A DNA stretch of 6,909 bases from JBGSIZ01 sp041742255. GTDB taxonomy: Bacteria > Pseudomonadota > Alphaproteobacteria > Rhodobacterales > Rhodobacteraceae. Positions 1 through 6,634 of this stretch are shown here, piece by piece. Location: positions 1 through 6,909 of the forward strand of contig JBGSIZ010000357.1 in NCBI GenBank assembly GCA_041742255.1. The letters run 5' to 3'. The notes beneath the pieces were generated by a model. It saw nothing but the letters and a program-made list of their open reading frames with translations, was not told the origin of the DNA and made no database searches. Numbering within the stretch: the stretch's first letter is position 1; each line of letters starts with the position of its first letter. A program made the position numbers and the translations under genes.

Positions 1-1254
1 GCGCCAACCTCGGGCAGCGGCAAAACCACGCTCACCCTGTGGCTGCTGCGGGCCTTGTCGCGAGCCGAGTCCCGGCTTGGCCCTGTGCGCGGGGCAAAAT
101 CCGGCCCCGACTACATTGACCCCCGCTTTCACGAGGCGGCCTGCGGCACCCCCTGCGCCACGCTGGACGCGTGGGCGATGTCACCGGACCGGATCAAATC
201 GCTGGCCAGCGGTCCCGGTCTTTTGCTGATCGAAGGGGCAATGGGGCTGTTTGACGGGGCACCCCCCCTTGGGGCCGGGTCCACCGCAGACCTCGCGCGG
301 ATGCTGAACCTCCCCGTGATCCTGATCGTGAATTGCGCGGCGATGTCGCACTCGGTGGCGGCATTGGTCGGGGGATTTGCGCACCACGACCCGGCTGTGC
401 GGATCGCGGGGGTCATCTTCAACAACGTGGGCAGCGCGCGGCACGAAACCATGCTGACGCGTGCGCTACAGCCCCTCGGGATGCCCGTTCTGGGGGCGGT
501 GGGGCGGCACGAGGCGCTGACCATTCCCGCGCGGCATCTCGGGCTGGTGCAGGCCCATGAACACCCCGATTTGCAAGATTTCCTGAACAAGGCAGGCGAC
601 ATCATGGCCGCCAACATCGACCTTGCCGCACTCACGGCACTTGCGGCCCCCTTGCCCGACGCCACCCCGCGCAGTCCCCGCGCCACGCTCTACAAACGGA
701 TCGCGGTGGCACAGGATGTGGCGTTTGCGTTCTGCTATCCGCACCTTCTGGACGATTGGACAGCAGGCGGGGCGCACATCCTGCCGTTTTCACCACTGGC
801 CAACGACCCGGTGCCAGCGGCGGACCTGATTTATCTGCCGGGCGGCTATCCGGAACTGCACGCGGCACGCCTCAGCCGGGCCACAAACTTCATGCAAAGC
901 CTGAATAAAGCCTCACATGTATCTGACATATATGGAGAATGCGGCGGATACATGACACTTGGAAACAGCCTGACGGACGGGAACGGCGTGCAACACTCGA
1001 TGGCTGGGCTGCTGCCGCTGGATACCAGTTTCGCCACGCACCGTCTGCACCTTGGCTATCGGCGGTTGACGGCGGACCACGGTCCTTTCGCCGGGGCGTC
1101 AGCGGGGCACGAATTCCACTACGCCACCACCCTGCGGGCGGACGGTCCCCCGCTCTATCAGGCGACAGATGCCGAAGGCGCGGCGCTCGGCCCCATGGGA
1201 CTGGTGCAAGGGCGGGTCTCGGGATCCTTCGCCCATGTCATCGACTGGGCATAA
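1..1254 (+). CDS. cobB: Cobyrinate (hydrogenobyrinate) a,c-diamide synthase, 5' truncated
   Basis: This cytosolic cobalamin-pathway enzyme amidates the a and c carboxylates of (hydrogeno)byrinic acid, using glutamine and ATP. The reading frame is open from base 1, so the start codon lies outside the window. The first visible residues are APTSGSGKTT, the P-loop, which normally sits about 10 residues from the N-terminus, so only a few residues are missing; the TTG at 55 is not the start. In the 417 visible residues, GPDYIDP is at 35-41, EGAMGLFDG at 78-86, GGYPE at 281-285, the class I glutamine amidotransferase nucleophile Cys in YGECGGYM at 314, and the late His of SGSFAHV at 412. Order and length fit full-length CobB/CbiA. 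The aerobic form (CobB) is inferred from the suspected lineage; CbiA would look alike. Codons around 881-970 are AT-richer than their surroundings. The same-strand MFS gene begins 73 bp downstream. Confidence 0.93.
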   Translation, partial: APTSGSGKTTLTLWLLRALSRAESRLGPVRGAKSGPDYIDPRFHEAACGTPCATLDAWAMSPDRIKSLASGPGLLLIEGAMGLFDGAPPLGAGSTADLARMLNLPVILIVNCAAMSHSVAALVGGFAHHDPAVRIAGVIFNNVGSARHETMLTRALQPLGMPVLGAVGRHEALTIPARHLGLVQAHEHPDLQDFLNKAGDIMAANIDLAALTALAAPLPDATPRSPRATLYKRIAVAQDVAFAFCYPHLLDDWTAGGAHILPFSPLANDPVPAADLIYLPGGYPELHAARLSRATNFMQSLNKASHVSDIYGECGGYMTLGNSLTDGNGVQHSMAGLLPLDTSFATHRLHLGYRRLTADHGPFAGASAGHEFHYATTLRADGPPLYQATDAEGAALGPMGLVQGRVSGSFAHVIDWA

Positions 1255-1327
1255 ATTCTGACCTGTTGGCCTATCCGGCAACACGGCCCCATTGCCAAGG
1301 TGAACGCGGGCCGCTAGCGATTGCACC

Positions 1328-2587
1328 ATGACACATTCAGATATCCCTATGGACGACCGTCGCGCGCGGCGAAACGTCATGGTTCTGGTCGCGGCTCAGG
1401 CGTTTCTGGGGGCGCAAATGCCGATGATCTTTACCATCGGTGGGCTTGCCGGGATGCAAATGACGGCGGGCACAGCCTATGCCTGCCTCGCAACGCTGCC
1501 GATTTCGTTTATCGTCTTCGGGTCGATGACAACGGCGCCGTGGCTGTCACCCTTGATGCAGCGGCGCGGGCGGCGGTTCGGTTTTGTCCTTGGGACATTC
1601 GCGGCGATGGCCGGGGCGGCGATTGCGGCGCTTGGGCTATATACGGGATCGTTCCTCACGCTGCTGGCGGGGTCTTACCTTACGGGCATCTACATGTCGG
1701 CCCAAGGGTTCTACCGTTTCGCGGCCACCGACACCGCGTCAGACAGCTTCAAACCCAAGGCGATTTCCTACGTCATGGCGGGGGGTCTCGTCTCGGCGCT
1801 CTTCGGGCCGCAATTGAACAAACTGGTACAGGATTTCGCGGGGATACCCTTCCTAGGCAGCTACTTGGCGGTCATCGGGATCAATTTCTTCGGCATGTTC
1901 CTGTTCCTTGGGCTTGACCTGCCCAAAGGGACGCGGGGCACCACACCTGCCGCCAATGCACCCGCCGCGCGCAGCCGGATGGAGTTTCTGCGCGACCCGA
2001 ACATCCTTGTGGCGATGATCGTGGCCATGGTGTCCTATGCGCTGATGAACCTCGTGATGACCTCCACGCCGCTCGCGGTTGTGGGCTGTGGCTATGCAAC
2101 CAACACGGCCGCGGATATCGTTTCGGCGCATGTGGTGGCGATGTATTTGCCGTCCTTCTTTACCGGGCATGTGATTGCGCGGTTCGGGGTCAAGAACGTG
2201 ATGGCGCTTGGCCTGATGATCCTCGCGGCGGCGGGGGTTGCGGCGCTGATGGGCGTGCAACTGGCGGATGGGGACCAACCGTCGCTGATCAGCTTTTACG
2301 CGGGTTTGATCCTTCTTGGGGTCGGCTGGAACTTTGGCTTTATCGGGGCCACGACCTTGCTCGCGACGGCGCACAAACCGTATGAACGGGGGGCGGTCCA
2401 AGGGCTCAATGATATGGTCGTCTTCGGTTGCGTCACGCTGGCGTCGCTGGCCTCGGGCGGGTTGATGAACTGCTCGGGTGGCTCCCCGATCGAAGGGTGG
2501 ACAGCCGTGAACATCGCCATGGTGCCGTTCCTGACATTGGCGGGCGGCGCGCTGATCTGGCTGCGGATGCAACCCCGGACGGCGTGA
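1328..2587 (+). CDS. MFS transporter, 12 TM, substrate unknown
   Basis: This is an integral inner-membrane protein of 419 residues. Hydrophobic segments lie at about 16-42, 50-74, 83-105, 107-126, 145-165, 176-196, 226-250, 262-282, 289-309, 319-339, 356-380 and 391-412. They form two six-helix halves joined by a polar linker at about 199-225, as in major facilitator superfamily proteins. The basic stretch MQRRGRRFG at 78-86, between TM2 and TM3, matches the position of MFS motif A. The ATG at 1328 has no recognisable Shine-Dalgarno sequence; the ATG at 1349 (residue 8) is an alternative and also lacks one. It follows cobB by 73 bp on the same strand, so a link to cobalamin or its precursors is possible but unsupported by any residue I recognise. 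It ends 4 bp from the stop of the convergent gene. The MFS assignment is firm; the substrate is unknown. Confidence 0.85.
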   Translation: MTHSDIPMDDRRARRNVMVLVAAQAFLGAQMPMIFTIGGLAGMQMTAGTAYACLATLPISFIVFGSMTTAPWLSPLMQRRGRRFGFVLGTFAAMAGAAIAALGLYTGSFLTLLAGSYLTGIYMSAQGFYRFAATDTASDSFKPKAISYVMAGGLVSALFGPQLNKLVQDFAGIPFLGSYLAVIGINFFGMFLFLGLDLPKGTRGTTPAANAPAARSRMEFLRDPNILVAMIVAMVSYALMNLVMTSTPLAVVGCGYATNTAADIVSAHVVAMYLPSFFTGHVIARFGVKNVMALGLMILAAAGVAALMGVQLADGDQPSLISFYAGLILLGVGWNFGFIGATTLLATAHKPYERGAVQGLNDMVVFGCVTLASLASGGLMNCSGGSPIEGWTAVNIAMVPFLTLAGGALIWLRMQPRTA

Positions 2588-2591
2588 CCCG

Positions 2592-3359
2592 CTACCAGCG
2601 GTCGCGCCAGACCTTCGCCATCATCGTCACCTTGCGGCGAAATTCGGACGTAACCAAACGGCCCTCTGGCACGCGGGCAGGCTCGGCACGGGCAAGGCGC
2701 AGCAAATCGCGGGCGCGCCACCCCATCCGCAACGCGGGCACAGCGGGGCCAAAATCGGTGCGGGCATGGCGGTTCAGCATGGACAGCCCATACTCGGCAA
2801 GGTTGCGGATCTCGGCCAAGGTGGCATGGGCCAACGGCGCGCGGCCTGCGGCCTCCAGCGCGGGCACGGCCATCAACCAATTGGCGATGCCGCCTGCAAT
2901 CGCGGCCTCTCGCAGCGCAATCTCCTGCCCCGGATCCGCGCCCATTGCCAATGCTGCCAACACCGCAAGCGACCCCGCCCCCCGGTCGATATGGGCCACC
3001 ACGGCCTCCTCATCGGCAAACGGGGTGCCATCGATGTCCCAAGACCGCGCGGTGATCAGCGTGGCAAACACGGACCCCGGCAACCGGGCCTGTGCAATGA
3101 CACCCGCCAGCGGCCCCGTAACCTCGTGGGCGCGCGGGGTCTTTCCGGCGATGATCTCGGCCACGGCATCCTGCCACCATTGCAGGCGCATCTGGGCAAT
3201 CAACGGCTCGCGGGTCACCCACGGGGCGCGGGCGACTTCAAGGTTGAACGCGACCAAGGGAAACAACAGGGCGCGGGCTTGCGGCGGGGCGGCCATGATG
3301 GCCAGAAACCGGTCCGGATCACCGCGTTCCACCATTGCCACACAGGCCGCCAGCGTCAC
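2592..3359 (-). CDS. Squalene/phytoene synthase family protein, probably non-catalytic
   Basis: This 255-residue protein has the fold signature of the squalene/phytoene synthase family: GDPDRFLA at 13-20, FPLVAFNLEVARAPW at 33-47, and MRLQWWQD at 57-64. It is shorter than phytoene synthases. I cannot find the two aspartate-rich DxxxD diphosphate-binding motifs; the second-motif region (about 155-170) reads GGIANWLMAVPALEA. It therefore resembles the NDUFAF6-like branch, whose mitochondrial member is a complex I assembly factor, more than CrtB. That assignment is inference. The GTG start is chosen because the cimA TGA overlaps it as GTGA (3356-3359), implying translational coupling, and because the N-terminus then matches the family; Met9 (codon at 3335-3333) is the alternative. 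It is the last visible gene of the cysS-cimA unit and ends in TAG 4 bp from the converging MFS gene. Confidence 0.82.
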   Translation of the reverse strand: MTLAACVAMVERGDPDRFLAIMAAPPQARALLFPLVAFNLEVARAPWVTREPLIAQMRLQWWQDAVAEIIAGKTPRAHEVTGPLAGVIAQARLPGSVFATLITARSWDIDGTPFADEEAVVAHIDRGAGSLAVLAALAMGADPGQEIALREAAIAGGIANWLMAVPALEAAGRAPLAHATLAEIRNLAEYGLSMLNRHARTDFGPAVPALRMGWRARDLLRLARAEPARVPEGRLVTSEFRRKVTMMAKVWRDRW

Positions 3360-4978
3360 GTTGCGGCCCCGTCCCGCACCAGCTTCCAGTTAATCGCGTC
3401 AATCAGCGCGTCAAACGACGCATCCACGATATTGGCGCTGACCCCCACGGTGGACCATCGGCGGCCCTGCCCGTCTTCGCTGTCGATAATGACGCGGGTC
3501 ACAGCCTCGGTCCCGCCATTGGTGATACGGACCTTGAAATCCACCAGCTTCATATCGGCGATATACTCCTGATACCGGCCCAGATCCTGGCTCAGCGCGC
3601 GGCTCAGGGCGTTCACCGGTCCGGCATCATGGGCCATGTCACCGTGGTTGTTTTCGAAGAACGACGTGATCTTGTCGCCCCCGATCCAAACGGTCACCAC
3701 GGCCTCGGACACGGACACCACCTCGCCCTTGGCATTGCGGCGGCGTTCGGACAAGACGCGGTAGCGTTCCACCTCGAAAAAATGGGGCATCACGCCCAAT
3801 TCGGTCCGGGCCAGCAATTCAAACGACGCCTGTGCGGTGTCATAGGAATATCCGCGGGCCTCCATCTCCTTGATCCGGTCAAGGATGCGGGGCAGCGCGG
3901 GGTCGTCGCGCTCCACCATCAACCCGGCTTGGGTCAACCGTTCGCGCAGGTTGGATTGGCCGGCCTGATTGGACATCGGCACGATGCGGGTATTTCCGAC
4001 CAAGGCGGGGTCGATATGTTCATAGGTGGTGGGGTCCTTGGCGATGGCGCTCGCGTGCAACCCGGCCTTGTGGGCAAAGGCGGACCCACCGACATAGGGG
4101 GCCTGTTTGCTGGGCACCCGGTTCAGAATATCGTCCAGCTTGCGGCTGACCCGGCGCAAATCGGTCAGGGTTTCGGGGGTGACGCGGGTGGCATAGGCAC
4201 TGGCATAGGGTTCCTTGAGCAGCAGTGTCGGTATGATCGTCGTCAGATTGGCATTGCCGCACCGTTCGCCCAACCCGTTCAACGTGCCTTGGATATGGCG
4301 CACGCCTGCGTCTACGGCGGCCAGCGAATTGGCCACCGCGTTGCCGGTATCATCGTGGCAATGGATGCCCAATCGGTCGCCGGGAATACCGCTCGCGATG
4401 ACGGCGGTCACGATCTCGCGGATTTGCGGGGGCAAGGTGCCGCCGTTGGTGTCGCACAAAACGATCCACCGCGCGCCCGCGTCATAGGCGGCATGGACAG
4501 CCTCCAGCGCATAGGCGGGGTTCGCCTTGTAACCGTCGAAAAAGTGTTCGGCGTCAAACAGGGCCTCGCGGCCTTGGGCGGTCACATGGGCAAACGACGC
4601 GGCGATATTGGCGATGTTGTCAGGCAACGAAATACCAAGGGCGGTCGTCACATGGAAATCATGGGTCTTTCCCACCAGACAAACCGCAGGGGTCTTGGCG
4701 TTCAGAACGGCAGCCAGCACATCATCATTTTCGGCGGAGCGTCCCAACCGCTTGGTCATGCCAAAGGCGGTGATGGTGGCGCGGGTCTGGGGAGGAGCAT
4801 CAAAAAACTCACTGTCGGTCGGGTTCGCACCCGGCCAGCCGCCTTCGATATAATCCACGCCCAAGGCATCCAAGGCCTGCGCAATCCGCAGCTTTTCGCC
4901 CGTGGAAAACTGCACGCCCTGGGTCTGCTGCCCATCGCGCAACGTGGTGTCGAACAGATAAAGACGCTCGCGGGTCAT
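3356..4978 (-). CDS. cimA: (R)-citramalate synthase
   Basis: This enzyme condenses acetyl-CoA and pyruvate to (R)-citramalate, which leuCD and leuB convert to 2-oxobutyrate, a threonine-independent entry to isoleucine. The 540-residue protein has an HMGL-like TIM barrel at about 1-280, with LFDTTLRDGQQTQGV near the N-terminus (catalytic Arg and metal Asp in TLRD), the metal-binding HCHDD at 206-210, and GTLNGLGERCGNANL after it. A LeuA-type allosteric dimerisation domain fills about 400-530. The early YIEGGWPGANPTD and the length match the LeuA3-type citramalate synthase family (TIGR00977) rather than 2-isopropylmalate synthase; biochemical specificity is inferred. The ATG at 4978 has a good ribosome site, AAAGGG, 7 nt upstream. 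It lies 124 bp downstream of cysS on the same strand and overlaps the next gene by 4 nt, so an operon is likely. The C-terminal domain suggests isoleucine feedback inhibition. Confidence 0.92.
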   Translation of the reverse strand: MTRERLYLFDTTLRDGQQTQGVQFSTGEKLRIAQALDALGVDYIEGGWPGANPTDSEFFDAPPQTRATITAFGMTKRLGRSAENDDVLAAVLNAKTPAVCLVGKTHDFHVTTALGISLPDNIANIAASFAHVTAQGREALFDAEHFFDGYKANPAYALEAVHAAYDAGARWIVLCDTNGGTLPPQIREIVTAVIASGIPGDRLGIHCHDDTGNAVANSLAAVDAGVRHIQGTLNGLGERCGNANLTTIIPTLLLKEPYASAYATRVTPETLTDLRRVSRKLDDILNRVPSKQAPYVGGSAFAHKAGLHASAIAKDPTTYEHIDPALVGNTRIVPMSNQAGQSNLRERLTQAGLMVERDDPALPRILDRIKEMEARGYSYDTAQASFELLARTELGVMPHFFEVERYRVLSERRRNAKGEVVSVSEAVVTVWIGGDKITSFFENNHGDMAHDAGPVNALSRALSQDLGRYQEYIADMKLVDFKVRITNGGTEAVTRVIIDSEDGQGRRWSTVGVSANIVDASFDALIDAINWKLVRDGAAT

Positions 4979-5106
4979 GATACAGCCCTTTCATCCCACA
5001 CCGTCCGGGTCGCACAGCGGACCGGACAGCCCCCGACCGCCCCCCCGGGCGGGGGCTTCACCCCCACCCGCGGCCGGGGGCAGTCCTGCGTTGGTGTGCG
5101 GATCAT
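4975..5106 (-). CDS. Candidate 43-aa ORF bridging cysS and cimA
   Basis: This small ORF is not a recognised family. Its ATG (5106-5104) overlaps the cysS stop as ATGA, and its TGA (4977-4975) overlaps the cimA start as ATGA, so it fills the gap exactly. A GGAGG lies 7 nt before the ATG, inside the last cysS codons. The product begins MIRTPTQDC, is rich in Pro, Gly and Arg, has Cys at 9, 27 and 31, and shows no membrane segment. In favour are the ribosome site and coupling at both ends. Against are the very high GC (long chance ORFs are easy), the low-complexity middle and the inverted repeats inside it. Its translation may serve only to carry ribosomes from cysS to cimA. Confidence 0.33.
   Translation of the reverse strand: MIRTPTQDCPRPRVGVKPPPGGAVGGCPVRCATRTVWDERAVS
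4986..4991 (-). promoter_or_regulatory. Ribosome binding site of cimA
   Basis: AAAGGG on the minus strand, 7 nt before the ATG at 4978. It supports that start for cimA and independent initiation, even if ribosomes also arrive from upstream. Confidence 0.6.
5003..5027 (-). other. 6-bp inverted repeat upstream of cimA
   Basis: GTCCGG (5003-5008) and CCGGAC (5022-5027) form perfect arms around a 13-nt spacer, 25 nt or more upstream of the cimA ATG. It may be an RNA hairpin or an operator half-site pair. In DNA this GC-rich a 6-bp repeat can arise by chance. Confidence 0.25.
5046..5070 (-). other. GC-rich stem-loop between cysS and cimA
   Basis: The arms at 5046-5055 and 5061-5070 form a 10-bp stem with a 5-nt loop. 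On the minus-strand RNA every position pairs, with one G-U wobble; on the plus strand that position is a C/A mismatch, so the structure favours the cysS-to-cimA transcript. No U-tract follows, so it is not a standard intrinsic terminator. It could pause polymerase, protect an mRNA end or tune the cysS:cimA ratio. Competing pairings exist: GCCCCCG at 5029-5035 can pair with 5050-5056 or 5075-5081. Confidence 0.5.
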
Positions 5107-6551
5107 TTCAGGGCCTCCAGTTTGGCGGGGTCGAAGTCACTGCTAGGTGCAAGCCGCACGTCAGTCCTAGAGATTTCAACTGCGACACCCGCATCGACAA
5201 GTTGAGATTTAAGGGCATCAACAGCAGAAAAATCCTTGGACTTCACAGCTTGTAGTCGCAGGTTGAGTAGCCGTTCTGACAGCTTAACCAAAACATCGGG
5301 ATCAATGATCGGAATATTCGTCGCAGCGAAAAGTGGATTGTAGAGACCCAAAAACGCAAGGGAGTCCGCAAGGCCTTGCGCAGCCTGCCGTTGGTGCGAG
5401 TGTCCAATATTCCCAGCAAACGCTGCAAGCACATTCAGCGCTTTTAGAGCCTCATGGGTATTCAAATCATCCGCCAAGGCGTTGATAACAAGTTCATCGG
5501 CATTTTCTGGAACTGGCTTTGGTTCCGCAAAAGTATCAAACACGAGGCGATGATAACCCGCCAGTGCCTTACTTGCCTCCGCCCGCTTCTTCTCTGTCCA
5601 ATCCATCGGCTTGCGGTAATGGGTGGACAGCATCACAAACCGGATCACTTCGCCCGGCACGCCTTGGTCCAGCAAATCGCGGACGGTAAAGAAATTGCCC
5701 AGCGATTTGGACATCTTCTTGCCCTCAACCTGCAACATTTCGTTGTGCATCCACACGCGGGCAAACTCGGCCTCGGGGTGGGCGCAGCGGGACTGGGCAA
5801 TCTCGTTTTCATGGTGGGGAAACTGCAAATCGTTGCCGCCGCCATGAATATCAAACGACCCGCCCAGCAATTCATACGACATGGCAGAACATTCGATATG
5901 CCACCCCGGACGGCCCCGGCCCCACGGGCTGTCCCAGCCGGGGGTCACATCGTCAGACGGTTTCCACAGCACAAAATCCATCGGATTGCGCTTGTAGGGG
6001 GCCACCTCGACCCGCGCGCCTGCAATCATGTCGTCGATGGACCGGCCCGACAACGCGCCATAGTCCGCATAGCTTTCAACGGCGAACAGAACGTGACCCT
6101 CGGCGACATAGGCGTGCCCCTTGGCGATCAGATCCGCAATCATATCCTTCATCGCGCCGATCCACTCGGTCGCGCGGGGTTCATGGGTCGGGCGCAGCGC
6201 GCCCAGCGCGTCCATATCGGCGTGATACCAGTCGATGGTTTCGTCAGTCCGCTCGGCGATCAACTCCTCCAGCGTGCCCGTGGCCCCCGCCGCCTTGCGG
6301 GACCGGGCGGTCTCGTTGATCTTGTCATCCACATCGGTGAAATTGCGGGCATAGGTCACATGATCCGGGCCATAGACATGGCGCAACAGCCGGAACAGCA
6401 CGTCAAACACCAGTACGGGGCGGGCGTTGCCCAGATGGGCGCGGTCATACACCGTGGGGCCGCAGACATACATCCGCACATTGGCGGGGTCCAAGGGGAC
6501 AAAGTCCTCTTTTTTGCGGGTCTTGGTGTTGTGCAGACGGATGGTTGTCAT
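5103..6551 (-). CDS. cysS: Cysteinyl-tRNA synthetase
   Basis: This cytosolic class I aminoacyl-tRNA synthetase charges tRNA-Cys with cysteine. The 482 residues include MYVCGPTVYDRAHLGNAR with zinc-ligand Cys30 and the HIGH-type HLGN motif, a second zinc Cys in WHIECSAMSYELLGG, the HGGGNDLQFPHHENEIAQS zinc/His region, and KMSKS at 279-283. A DALR-type helical domain and tail make up the rest. Length is slightly above E. coli CysS (461). The ATG at 6551 is preferred because MTTIRLHNTKT fits the family start; an in-frame GTG at 6563 would add four residues, and neither has a strong ribosome site. The last third, from about residue 320, is coded by DNA of about 49% GC against about 70% in sampled lines of the catalytic part, and its protein sequence looks less typical of Rhodobacterales. 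It is probably the first large gene of a cysS-cimA unit behind a Cys/Ile leader ORF. Confidence 0.95.
   Translation of the reverse strand: MTTIRLHNTKTRKKEDFVPLDPANVRMYVCGPTVYDRAHLGNARPVLVFDVLFRLLRHVYGPDHVTYARNFTDVDDKINETARSRKAAGATGTLEELIAERTDETIDWYHADMDALGALRPTHEPRATEWIGAMKDMIADLIAKGHAYVAEGHVLFAVESYADYGALSGRSIDDMIAGARVEVAPYKRNPMDFVLWKPSDDVTPGWDSPWGRGRPGWHIECSAMSYELLGGSFDIHGGGNDLQFPHHENEIAQSRCAHPEAEFARVWMHNEMLQVEGKKMSKSLGNFFTVRDLLDQGVPGEVIRFVMLSTHYRKPMDWTEKKRAEASKALAGYHRLVFDTFAEPKPVPENADELVINALADDLNTHEALKALNVLAAFAGNIGHSHQRQAAQGLADSLAFLGLYNPLFAATNIPIIDPDVLVKLSERLLNLRLQAVKSKDFSAVDALKSQLVDAGVAVEISRTDVRLAPSSDFDPAKLEALK
5114..5118 (-). promoter_or_regulatory. Shine-Dalgarno-like GGAGG inside the cysS 3' end
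   Basis: GGAGG on the minus strand, 7 nt before the ATG at 5106. It coincides with the Leu-Glu-Ala codons near the CysS C-terminus, so it may be a coding coincidence. It is the best-formed ribosome site seen among the minus-strand genes here. Confidence 0.35.
5140..5580. other. Low-GC tract within the cysS C-terminal region
   Basis: By hand count, 5161-5580 holds 207 G+C in 420 bases (49%). The 60-base lines at 5881 and 6001 each hold 42 (70%), and the line at 5641 holds 36 (60%). Codons here use A/T at third positions far more often than the rest of cysS or cimA, and GC rises again by about 5135. The frame is intact. Partial gene replacement by homologous recombination with a lower-GC relative would explain it; relaxed selection on the tail is the alternative. 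Confidence 0.65.
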
Positions 6552-6564
6552 GGGGTCACTCACG

Positions 6565-6628
6565 CGCGGTTTGCCCGCGGGCTTAGCAACTTACCGTTAT
6601 AAGGAAAACGTGAAAGAGCAGCCCGCGA
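6565..6628 (-). promoter_or_regulatory. Candidate cysS attenuator with two competing stems
   Basis: In minus-strand RNA order, arm A (CGCGGGCT, 6627-6620) pairs perfectly with arm B (AGCCCGCG, 6583-6576) over 8 bp, plus a wobble pair at 6628, across a 36-nt loop. Arm B also lies in a local hairpin, CGCGG-GCAAA-CCGCG (6579-6565), which ends 13 nt before the cysS ATG. A:B and the local hairpin cannot form together. Arm A starts 7 nt after the stop codon of the Cys/Ile leader ORF, where a terminating ribosome would cover it. No U-tract follows either stem, so control would be at translation initiation or through Rho rather than intrinsic termination. The repeats are seen; the switch is inference. 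Confidence 0.42.
6596..6602 (-). promoter_or_regulatory. Possible -10 element upstream of cysS
   Basis: TTATAAC on the minus strand lies in the most AT-rich part of the gap, about 45 nt before the cysS ATG. No convincing -35 hexamer is found 16-18 nt upstream (the sequence there is GGGCTG-like). If this is the only promoter, the leader ORF would not be on the cysS transcript, which makes the site decisive for the attenuator model. Confidence 0.25.
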
Positions 6629-6634
6629 CGATTG

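Noticed and set aside
2592..3359. Carotenoid phytoene synthase (crtB)
   Set aside because: The protein is too short, has no visible Asp-rich motifs, and no carotenoid genes are nearby.
2428..3393. Plus-strand ORF (321 codons) spanning the end of the MFS gene and the antisense of the synthase-like gene
   Set aside because: It overlaps two supported genes in other frames; its Ala/Ser/Arg-rich low-complexity protein matches no family.
5029..5081. Intrinsic terminator between cysS and cimA
   Set aside because: Strong stems exist, but neither strand has a T-tract after them.
3335..5146. Long plus-strand ORF (603 codons) opposite cimA
   Set aside because: It is antisense to a clearly conserved cimA frame. 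Its His/Gly/Gln-rich composition is typical of a shadow frame in high-GC DNA.
6561..6563. GTG at 6563 as the cysS start
   Set aside because: It adds only MSDP before the family-like MTTIRLHN start and has no ribosome site. The ATG at 6551 is preferred.
5454..6602. Long plus-strand ORF (382 codons) opposite cysS
   Set aside because: It is a shadow of cysS, with no family motifs and composition explained by the opposite strand.
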